Below are positions 24,738-36,700 of a stretch of 64,000 nucleotides of DNA, in pieces. The DNA is from Hofstenia miamia. Taxonomy: Eukaryota; Xenacoelomorpha; Acoela. Location: the NCBI GenBank assembly GCA_004352715.1, contig SCFE01000024.1, positions 1,156,326 to 1,220,325 of the forward strand, in the 5' to 3' direction. The notes below the pieces were generated by a model that saw only the letters and a list, made by a program, of their open reading frames with translations, ran no database searches and had not been told where the DNA came from. The position numbers were made by a program, and so were the translations under genes. How positions within the stretch are numbered: position 1 is the stretch's first letter; each line of letters starts with the position of its first letter.

Positions 24738-27700
24738 CAGATATTATTTAATCAAATATAGTTACATAATAAATATATCTTGATTGTACAACTTTGTGAT
24801 TTTTATTCTGAAGGTGTTAAAAAAAAGTTCAAAAATCGTATATTTAAGCAGAACTCCTTGCATAAGTACAGAAAAAGAATTTAGAGAATTTCGTAGATAA
24901 TTATAAATGAAAAACTGCGAGCAGCACTAGGAAAGAGAGCTTAAAAAACGAGAACAAACGTTTTAGATAATTTCAGAAGTTCGTTCAACTCTTCCAGTGA
25001 CAGATCATGATTACCAATGCGGGCGGTATAAACAAATTCCATTGCCAAACGGACTGATTCTATTGAATACTGTGAAACATCAAAGTTCTAAATAGAAACA
25101 TAATTCATTCAATTCAGGTCGACTGGAGTAATATCCAACACTAGGAAAACTAAATTTTACAGCAAGAATAACAACATAACCGGTTAAAATATTAACAATT
25201 AACCCCTTGCAAAAGAATCGATTGCCAGAGTCAGTAAATGAAGACATAAAATCTTTACACCGACAATTTGTTGGCAACAAAATTTAGAAATCTAAGCAAA
25301 AAATATTTAAAAAGTAATGTAATTTTTGAATAGTTAATAAATAGCTAATGCACTTAAAAACTTATTGCATTATATTTTCGATTGATATCAACCTTTTAGA
25401 TAAATTACATAGATATTGAGACTAAAGATATGGTTTGTCAACCCTTGGACCGAAAATAGACCAAATACTACTTGGAAAATATAATTTATAGTTCAGGATA
25501 AACACTTTTCATTANGTTTGTCATAATAACCATTATGTCATTGTACATGTTTTATTCAACATGATACAACCTAAAACGAATTCAGAGCAAAATTGTATGA
25601 TGTGGCAAAAGATATTCAATATTTCAGTCTTATATGTACNTGGACCGAAAATAGACCAAATACTACTTGGAAAATATAATTTATAGTTCAGGATAAACAC
25701 TTTTCATTAAGTAACTCGCTGTTGTTTAATCATGGAAATTTGGGATTGGATGTTCATGCATAAAAGTCCATGAACCTAGAAATATATTTTTTCAACAAAT
25801 ATTTGCTACTCAAATTCAAATGCTAAGCTTACGAATTTACTGCTATCAAAATTACAAAAAAATCATTTAAAAAATTGCAAAAAACTTACAGATTGCTCAA
25901 CATTAAGCTCTAGAATGGCCTTAACGGCTGGAACAGATCCATCACTGCAAATTAGTTCCACATCACAAAGATGAGCCATTTCAGGATCGAGAAATTTCAG
26001 GTAGTTGTCCAAGTAATCACAATTAAGACAGTGCGAAATCTGAATATAATTATAAGAAAAGTTTTCACATTTACAAACAGAAAGTACCATGCTGTTTTTG
26101 AAAGGTGACTCTAGAGGGTCGTTCAGGAAGCCAGATTGCTCCTAAAAACATCAATTTATTTATTTTGCGGCATAATGTAAAGATTGTATGAGCTATTCAT
26201 ACACAGAGATCTAAAATATTAAGATTATTTCGTAGACGAGAAATAGATTATCGATATATTCGAGTTTGAACAATAGATAACCACAATAATAATATCTAAC
26301 ATTACTTATGGTGGAAATAATGTAAGCTTGAGCTAAATATACAAAATCTAAAACTACAAAGATACATCGAGTTACAGTCAAGCAGTTGACTGCAGGAAAG
26401 CCCTCCTATTCACTCTAAACTGTTTACTCTTATATATGGAAATTGTCAAAGTCTCCTTAGTATGAATCGACGTCTTAGCCTTCATACCATTTATTCTCAC
26501 AACAGGATGTGATTGTATGCTTAACTGAAACTTGGTTCGACATTACACTTTACCATAATTTATTTCCTGACAGTCTATTGCTAGTAGATCCGATAGAAAA
26601 TCTGCAAAAGAATATGGTTTTGCAGACTCAAATCTTATTTCAGGCTTTACTTATAATGTGTGTATACTTATCTCAAGAAAACAGTTCTTATCGCCCAAGA
26701 AAATTTTATTGCTTCGTCTTCGCCGGTCATTGGTTCATTTGTAGGCAAGTTGTTGTCATCAAAAGGTTAATCAGGTTCATTTTCAATGTCCACACTCACT
26801 TCGATAAATGGAACTATTGAACAACATTTATCTATGCACCAGTCTCATTCTGCACACGTAAGTACGCCCTAAAAGTGCGGTACTTTTGGTCCAGTGAGCG
26901 AAACACACGCTTCTTTGCAAGTTCAGCCATAATTGGCAATGTTAATTCTCCGCACCGTGCACTTTTGCATCACCCATCTGAAATGAATCGTCGAATGAAA
27001 TTAAATGTATTTCCGCTACGTAAAACTGAGACTAATTTATATGAAATATGCTACTTTGGGGATTATTTTGAACTACGTTGTTATGAAGTTTACGTTAAAC
27101 TGAGGTTACGTTAAAGTGAGATTCGTATGGGCAGTAAACTACGTTATTGTGAGGTTCACGTTAAGTGAGAGTATGTTAAACCAAGACGCGACTGTACTCC
27201 ACTTCTTGAATGAATTTAATAGGATAAAACTCTTTACCTATCAAATTTTGCATATAATGAAATTTCAATTCGTGTTATAAGGTACTACGATTATTTGATC
27301 CAAAAGCTTTCTCACGCCCATTGTTTTGGAATGATGAGCTTGCACACACAGATACAGAAATCGCTGATATATTCAATCGATTTTTCGTTTGTCTTTTGTG
27401 ATTTATCAGATTACATAATTCATTTGGATACAAATATTCATTTTGATCTTGATGATGTTATTCTGCTGCTTTCAAAATGTTCTAGTAGCGGATTTGCATA
27501 TCGAAAATATTTTTAAACATATTATTGAAAATGGTACATACTCATCACGTTGGAAAATTTTTAATAACATACCAATTCATAAATCTAAAAATATTCAAAA
27601 TATTGCTATTTGCCGTCCACTTAGCGATTACCTAAACTATCATTGATTTTTTTAAAAGCTGATATACACAACCCTATATCCTACATCATGCTATTGTTAA

Positions 27701-30700
27701 GTACCTACTAATATGGTTTTGTAAAAAGACGTTCTACTATTATAAAACAACTAATTCTATTACAAGAATATTATAACAACTTTGAAATAGATCAATCTAA
27801 GTGAAATCCTTTTTACTGACTTCTGTAACGCATTTGATAAAGTAAATCATGACATTCTTTATCGAAATTGAAATCTATTGGAATTTACAAAATGGTTATT
27901 GACAGGTTAAGTAAAGTCAACTTTTGAGATCATCAAGTATCCGTTTTAGATCCACTACTACATATTTCTTCTATTGATAAATGAGTTAACTGAGATATGG
28001 AAAAATACTTCACCCCTCCTATTCGCAGATGAAGTCAAAATGTGTTCTCAATCCTTATATTTAAATATTGACTTTAAGCTAGTTACAACCTGGTGTTTAG
28101 AAAATCATATGACATTTAATTACCCAAAACTTCAGTCTTTTACAATTTCAAGGTACTGGTCTGAATAATCTCTGGAACATGATTGTGATCATAGTATAGA
28201 TTGATCTAAAACTGTAAAAGATTTTGTAATAAATTCAAACTTTAAGTTGCATACGCATGAAAATACATTAGTAAAATTAAATTCATGCGACTTTACTTTT
28301 GTAAAACTTCGAAGAACAATTCATTTCAATTCTCCCGCTAAGGATAAGCTCTCTTTACACAAAACTATCATTCTATCAAAAAAATAGGTATATGGTTGAC
28401 TTTCGCTTATGGTTTGCTAATTTCACAGACTTGAAACATTTCAGCAGCGTTGCACTAAATGGAGTGTGTCTGATAAAGACTAGTACGATGACTATCATCA
28501 CTTCATTTACTTAACATCTCACTTTATCTCCAAGTACCCGACCTTCTCCTATTTAATAAAATTTTAAATTATTGTTATGACATTGATACCTCAAGTTTAA
28601 TTATCCACTAATTACCAACTCGTGAGAACATAAGTTCAGTTAAAAACATATTTTAAATCTCCTTTGTTCAAAAGATAAATCCAATTATTATTTTTATAGA
28701 ATAGTTTCCGTTGCAAACTACATTCAATCCAAGACTACAATTTGTCTATAGTTGAATATAAATTTAAAGAATATGCCAGGCAGTTCTTTAAATGTTCTTA
28801 CGAAACAGTAATAAAATGTTCACACTTTGTAGTTTGTCTTTGCTCTATTTGGAGTAAAAATTTTATTTATTTAAATATTTTATTCCTCTAATACTTGTAA
28901 ATGCCTTTTTTGGCGAATAAATATATTAATTATTATTATTATTATTATTTATAATTGTCACGTCAAAATATACATGCAATAACAACATTGTTTATGTTAA
29001 ACTTTACCAAACAGAAAATAAATATTTTCTCTTAGAGAATAAAAACAATTGAAACTGACCCCTATTTATTGGGATAGATTCATGTGGTAATCGAACTCGA
29101 CTCGAGGCCCAAAGACCCAACTCGAAACCAAGTCGATACTAGCTTGAATGCATCTATTTTTCATTAAATTTTCACTATGTATCTCGAACTGTAAGCCATC
29201 ATGATTGGTTTCTTCCATTTAGTTTAACCTATTATGTTATATTTCTGGAGCACATTTATACAGGATAGCACAGTTATATATAGCTTCCCAACAAGAAAGA
29301 TAAGTTTAAATATAATGGTAGCTCGATTCGAACCGAACCTAAAAAAGTTAAATCGCAGAGGCCTACCTTAACTGTTATAACTTTTATTTTACTACATTGA
29401 ATAGTACCTCATTCATAATGAATAGTTTCATAGACAGCAAAAAAGTCTTAATTATTCGGTTAGTAACAGAAACATTGGCCTATAGTTGTTTCATCTTTGT
29501 AATGATATGTTTGCACTTATTTTTTGTTTGTAATTTAGACATTGCAGCCAGTCACATTCTAATTGTACTACCCATTTCCAAGGTAAAATGCTTTATACAA
29601 ACAGGATTGAAGAGAAAGCAAACAATAACTACATCATACATTATTACCCAAATGCGGTAAGATTTGCACATCGGAAAATTCCCATACTATGATTTTTTAA
29701 TCGAATTTCCGATGAATTTTTTCCAGAAATATCAAAAACTAAACAACAGTTTCTCGAATGTTCAATTTTCAATAAATTGATTATCACCGTGTTCATACGT
29801 GCATAGTTTGAACAAAGATGATAACCATCTTCAGTTATTAACTGTGTTTGATATTTTTAAAAATGAATAGGTGAGTAATCCTAACTTAAGTATAAAAAAT
29901 TTGTATTTTCCAAAAGTACTCCATATTTAATTCAAGAGCACAACAAAGGTTGGTGTGAATTTTAGATGCATTCAAAAACTAATTGATCTTTCAAAGACAA
30001 TACTTTCAGAAAATAAAATAATATTTGCTTTCTAGATTTGCTTTCGCAAACAAATCAATCAAATTATTATTCTAATATCAAAATAAAATTGAATCAATAG
30101 TGCATATTAACATATCATGGGTTTTACCTGCCTCGAACAATTAATATTCACAAAAAATAGCTAGCCTCTATTTGTCTCTTAAAGACGTAGAATTTTTAAA
30201 TTGGCTTGAGGTCGCCCTGATTCAACATATTTATAATGGATCAATAAATGCATTGATTGTAACCACTTACATTAACAGGAGTAGAGGGAGCAGAGGGACC
30301 GGTGGCAGCCACAAGACTATCATTCGATTTGGATTTTATGGTGGACTGTTCCCACAAACTCTAAAAGCAAGATATGAAATAAATGCGCATAAATTAATTC
30401 ACTAAATTAAGTTTGGAAATTTCTCGATATTAATTTAACATAAGCCATTGTTTGCACTATAATTGAAATATGAAGTACAGTAGTTGAATTTGCACCAGAG
30501 CCTGCAAGATGCTAAATACATGATGATCTGGATAGCGAAATGGTTAGGTTTTCAATACCATGACTACAGTATTTCCCACCCAAATATCCGATATGTGCAC
30601 TCAATTATCCGAATGGTGCGGTCGAATATCCGATCAGTTCAAACAAAAATCCAAAGTATGCACACAATTATCCGAATTGTGCATATATTATCCAATGAGT

Positions 30701-33700
30701 GCACACAAATATCCGAATTATGCATACAAAAATCCGTATAGATTTATTAACTGTAGATTTTCATAATAATCTTGCAATACCATTTCAAATCTCATCTACA
30801 TAGAATCATGGAATTTGCAGAAATGCCTCATCACCGTCATGGTGGTGTAACAATGCCAAACAATATACGCCAAGCAATTATAAGAGTAGCTAATAATGGT
30901 GAAGACTTTTATGCAACGGCAAGAGCTCATGGTATTAAACGAGACACAGCTTACAGAATTGTTAAAAAGAATAGTACTGTAGCGAAACAACGAGGAGGAG
31001 CTAAAAGGCAAAAAGTAAATCAGCGTATAATTGAACGTCTTGTATATCACGTAGAAAGGATGCCTGATGCTACTTTACATCAACTGCGAAATAAACTGAT
31101 AGAAGAAGGAATGACAAATCTTTCAACATCGACAATTTCTAGAGTACTCGATGGTCAAATTATTACTATGAAGAAGTTAGAATTAGTGCCTGAAGCTAGA
31201 AATAGCGAGGCTAACAAAATACGTGGACAAGAGTTTTCACAATGGATGCAACAACATGCTGGTGAGTACAGAATAATATGGATTGATGAAACTGGCTATA
31301 ATTTGTATACATCAAGGAAAGTAGGAAGAGCAAGAAAAGGAATCAGAGCTAAAAAGACGGTGGCAAATCAAAGAGGTCGACACATTACGTGTATCACAGC
31401 TGTTTCTAATATAGTGGGATTGGTTCATTTTCAGTGCATTATCGGAGGTTGTAAGAAAGAAAACTTCCAAGAATTCATTGAAGCATTGAAGGTTGAATTG
31501 AATAATCAAGATAATGGCCTACCATTTTGCTTAATATTTGATAATGCTCCCTGTCATTCTGAAGCGGAACTCAGTGCCCAACCCTTATTTTTAAAGCGGC
31601 TGCCACCTTATTCTTGCGAGTTAAACCCAATTGAATATTGTTTCAATACTTTCAAGGCGCATTTGAAGGAATTGCTGAGAAATCATGGACAAATTATTCA
31701 AAATGCTGAAGAAACAATTCAAGCAGCAAGAACACGAATTTTACTAGGAATGTGTCCTGATGCAATACGGTCAATAACTCCGGCAACAGTAGCCAACAGC
31801 TACATACATGTAATAACTCAGGTGGTACCTCGAGCAAACAATTTAGTGGACTTGTAAATTTCGGCATTATTTTTTGGCTTATTAACTTTATGTTGTTAAC
31901 AGTTGTGAAAATATGATGTTCAATGAATTACTGTACTTTTATAAGATAAAAATTGAAAATAAATCAGAAAGACTTATTACAAAAGTATTTCTTTAATTGA
32001 CGTTAAGTTTTAAAGTACATTTAAATTCATTTTTACAATTCAGAATATTAAATGAATCCTTTATTTCTGTGAAAATCTACAGTTAATAAATCTATACGGA
32101 TTTTTGTATGCATAATTCGGATATTTGTGTGCACTTATTCGATAATATATGCACAATTCGGATAATTGTGTGCATACTTTGGATTTTTGTTTGATCTGAT
32201 CGGATATTCGACCGCACCAATCGGATAATTGAGTGCACATATCGGATATTTGGGTGGGAAATACTGTAATAAGACAGCAGATCTTGTTGCGACGGCAGAA
32301 AAGAATTAAAATGCTAAGCCGCCTCAAATCAATACACAAATAAAAATGAATCGCTTTAGTTTTTCAATGCGTTTTATAATACAGTAACTCTAAATTTCAA
32401 GACACTAAAAACAACGTAACAACGTGTAAACATTGCTTTTTAAGACTTCACAGAGTGGAATTATATAAGAATTACCTATAAAAATTGAATATTTCTTGGA
32501 TATTTCACATTTCAATATCACTTTCATTCCTGATTTACCAAAATGTGCCAAAATTGTTTAGTATTTCTATGCAGTATTTTGAAAATGCATACCGTTATAC
32601 TAACGTTAGACCCATATTCTCCGGTAATTACATTAGATGAATGACTTGAAATTGGCATATTAAATTCAAAGTGATCTCGAAGTTCACTGATAATACTTTC
32701 GCGAATTTTTTGATGCCCTGTTACTTTCTTTGGCCTAAAATTAGTATCACAAAAAGTTATTGACTTCTATTTCTTCTAAACAGACAATAAAAGATATAGA
32801 CCTAAACTTATGGGATGATTCAACATAAATATGGTATATAATAGAAATACAGGCTATTTAAAAATGTATACTTGATTTATTATATTAGCGCTATCAACTG
32901 AAATTAAATAATTATATTTAAGTAATGTCTAAAAGATTGATAAAACAGACAATCAAAACAATAAGAGCTGTTTTAGCAAATATAGAGAATCAATCTAGAA
33001 GTATTCAAAACCAAAACAGGATTATCCATAAAACCCACTTATTAAAAGCTTTTTAAAAATCCAAAAATAAAAATCTGTTGAATGATTTTCCATGCAATTT
33101 TTCACTAGGCCCTCATTGAAATAATCGAGCACATGAAGATGTTCTTGCCTTTAGATGCGAGTTGATATGATACAGGATCTGTACCAATAGGACAGCATCG
33201 ATAATTGATTAACAAATGCAGGTTAAGGCCTGTTTCGTCCCACAACAAAAAATTATTGGCAGCAAAGTAGTGCGGTCTTTCCGATTTTCTGTAGTTAAAA
33301 CTCCTTTAGCCTTTTTCCTCATACGCTTACGTGTACGTAATAAATTAGCTATTATTTTTCTCTGCTCATTTGAGAAAATGCAATTTTTTATTCATCTTCC
33401 CCTTGCACACCCTTTCTACTAAAGCATTGCGTTCCCCCATATTAATCAAATTTTCAATATCCAACTCATCTTTGTTTAATGCTTTCGGAAACGGTGTTGT
33501 GTATAGGTCACGAAAGCTAGAATTATCCATTTCCTAATACACTTATTAATGGAAATTCTGCACAATTTGGTCATTTCCAATATTTCGCGGGCTGTTTTAA
33601 TTGGGTACAGGCACTTAATCAAACTAAATTTTTCTTCCTTTATGAATGTTCTTTTCTTTCTTTTAGGCTGTCCAGAAGTGCCTTGTCAATGGTAAAAGGC

Positions 33701-36700
33701 AAAAATTTTAAATATGAGGGGCGGCTGATACGTTTTGTCAATAAGAAAGATGTGTGCCTGGCATTCACTCCATTAAGTTCCATTCATTTTCTAAGTGCTT
33801 TGGCTAAATATTTAAGTCAATGTTAACACAAAATTTCAAAACTGGTTAGTTGGACCAAGCATAAATGAAGAAAATCTTTTCATGGTTTAAACACTTTTCA
33901 TTTTATGATGGTCGTTTAATATTCAACAAAGTCATGGCATTCTTAAACAACTATTTGGGTGCTAGTATATTGTTGTTGACTCTTGAATGGAGCGAAAATA
34001 AGTCAATTGCTGGTGTACGTGGGTCCATTAGTCCATCGATGTTCTAATTCACAATTTTTTAGATCTAGGTGTTATGTAAATAACTGTCAAAGGCCGCTCC
34101 AAGAAAGAAAATTCGAGCTAAAAGTTGTCCCTACATAATATAAAAATTTTTGAATTTTCATTATATTTGAGGTTAATGTTGTTTTTACCTAGTGATAACT
34201 GCTTAATCCAGACATGTCAGCTCAAGGAACAGAGTGCAATTCTCATTCGCTTGGTATCTAAATGCCATTCCTGCTCCTTGTTTTTATTCTTTATAACCTC
34301 CTCGCTGGACGATTCTGACAAAGTAAAAAATTTAACTCCAAATAACTATCATCCGCTAAATTAGACTTTCCAGAGAATTTCCCATGATACAGGTATTGCA
34401 AAAGCACGTGCAATTGGGATTGTAAAAAATCGGCTCGATCACAGCAATAAATTTTTCGCTATATGTGACAAATCACACCATCCAGTATTTCATCATTGAA
34501 AACAAACCTTCAAAAACAAAAGGATATTGGCAAACATACCGATGAAATAATGCAGAAGACAGAGAAGACTGGCATTATCAAACCACCCAACGATCTGCAA
34601 CATTGCAACATGCCATTGAGATTTCAGATTTGATTATCCATCAGAAAACAATATTATAACAATTTTTGCAGCTGTTTCAATGCATACTGAATAAGCGGAA
34701 TCAGAGATGGACAACTAGACCCAATAATGTTCTTAGGGGAATGGAACTTGCTCTCATTATATTAGAAAATGGAAACTTGTTACAACATTATGCAAGCCGC
34801 AAACTACGTACGATGAGTGACTTTAAAAATTGCTTAGTATATATAAAAAAACTTACNCATTATATTTGAGGTTAATGTTGTTTTTACCTAGTGATAACTG
34901 CTTAATCCAGACATGTCAGCTCAAGGAACAGAGTGCAATTCTCATTCGCTTGGTATCTAAATGCCATTCCTGCTCCTTGTTTTTATTCTTTATAACCTCC
35001 TCGCTGGACGATTCTGACAAAGTAAAAAATTTAACTCCAAATAACTATCATCCGCTAAATTAGACTTTCCAGAGAATTTCCCATGATACAGGTATTGCAA
35101 AAGCACGTGCAATTGGGATTGTAAAAAATCGGCTCGATCACAGCAATAAATTTTTCGCTATATGTGACAAATCACACCATCCAGTATTTCATCATTGAAA
35201 ACAAACCTTCAAAAACAAAAGGATATTGGCAAACATACCGATGAAATAATGCAGAAGACAGAGAAGACTGGCATTATCAAACCACCCAACGATCTGCAAC
35301 ATTGCAACATGCCATTGAGATTTCAGATTTGATTATCCATCAGAAAACAATATTATAACAATTTTTGCAGCTGTTTCAATGCATACTGAATAAGCGGAAT
35401 CAGAGATGGACAACTAGACCCAATAATGTTCTTAGGGGAATGGAACTTGCTCTCATTATATTAGAAAATGGAAACTTGTTACAACATTATGCAAGCCGCA
35501 AACTACGTACGATGAGTGACTTTAAAAATTGCTTAGTATATATAAAAAAACTTACTGTCGCTTTTTGTTAACATTTCTTCCAAGTTTAGACCGTTTTTTT
35601 GCAGGTGGATCTCCTAAAAGTTTTCTAAAAACCAAATTTATGAAAAACAATGAAATAACATACGAGTCAACCATGTCAACCAAGAACCGCAGTGAACCGG
35701 TGAGGGGTTGTTTCTTACGAACAAAACAGCGACGGAAGTGTTGTAAAAAATTCTAAAAATAATTAATCAAAATAATATTTGAAAACATTACAATAAGTGC
35801 CTTTTAATCATGCAATCAATTATATTAGTCATCCACCAATATTTGAATGTATTTTTAGCTCTAAAAATATGTATTTAATGGTAATGTGTATTTAATGTGA
35901 AAGAAATTAAACTGCTATGATCGTGAGCAGAGTTGGACACGGGAGAAATTCTATAACTTTCAAACGCTAGGTTTACGGAGGGTAAACTAAATTTTTGGGA
36001 CGCATTATGAAATATTTGGCCTAGTTATGAAATTTCGGACTAGTTTTGTCTGTGATGAGAGTACAATAGGAAGGGACAAACCCGCTCTGTTCGAAAAATG
36101 TCAGTTTTCAATGAGACTCGTTTTAGCTAGATATTTTGAGTTCTCCGATTTGATTAGATGTTCTCCTGTCATTTAATAAGTATTTAAATATAAGATTATA
36201 AGAAACGTATATTAAATGTAATTTTGTGCAAAAAGGAAAGCAGAACAATAAATTGGCTATGTTAAAATCAGGTTCATTTTGGGCTCGCTATATATCCAAA
36301 CCATTGCTGAAGCTTGGCTCGGCTCGGCTCGCCTCGTTGGTAGGCTAGGGCAGTTAGGTTAGAAATTAATTAACTTGCTTAATTCGTCAGATGATATGTT
36401 AATTGGTTCGCTCTGTCGGTCTTACAAATTGAAATTTACAAGAACAATGAAATCTAGACACACCGCGCACTAGCCAACTGTAACATGGAATTATTAATTA
36501 ATGCGCATTTTGATAAGAAAATAACAAGGTTGCTTAATAGTGATACAAAACATCACAATTAAATGTACATGAACATGTAAAGACAATGTATACAAACAAA
36601 TATCAATCTAGATACAAGCACAAATATAAAACACGCAAATTCAACCAAAAATTCCAAATCAAAACAAAAGAAACAATTAAAAACTCTTGAGTACAGCACA

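Larger units (their letters stand above)
30567..32266 (+). mobile_element. Intact IS630/Tc1-superfamily transposon with long iteron-bearing TIRs
   Basis: The element is 1700 bp, bounded by CAGTATTTCCCACCC and its inverse, with TA at 30565-30566 and 32267-32268. The terminal inverted repeats are 197 bp (30567-30763 and 32070-32266) and differ at only about four or five positions. One uninterrupted ORF fills the middle. Near-identical ends plus an open ORF imply recent activity. It lies within an intron of the SLX4-like gene, in the opposite orientation to that gene. Confidence 0.95.

Noticed and set aside
30172-30405. Plus-strand 77-codon ORF
   Set aside because: It overlaps the minus-strand exon 30271-30360, which has matching splice sites and phase.
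30586-30740. CRISPR-like array
   Set aside because: The repeats are directly adjacent without unique spacers, lie inside transposon ends and are inverted at the other end; the genome is animal.
30484-30766. ORFs with 7-residue repeats (QLSEWCGRISDQ and similar) in the transposon ends
   Set aside because: They are by-products of the 21-bp iterons, a multiple of three, and have no start context or homologue.
30796-31050. Minus-strand ORFs opposite the transposase
   Set aside because: Shadows of the plus-strand coding frame.
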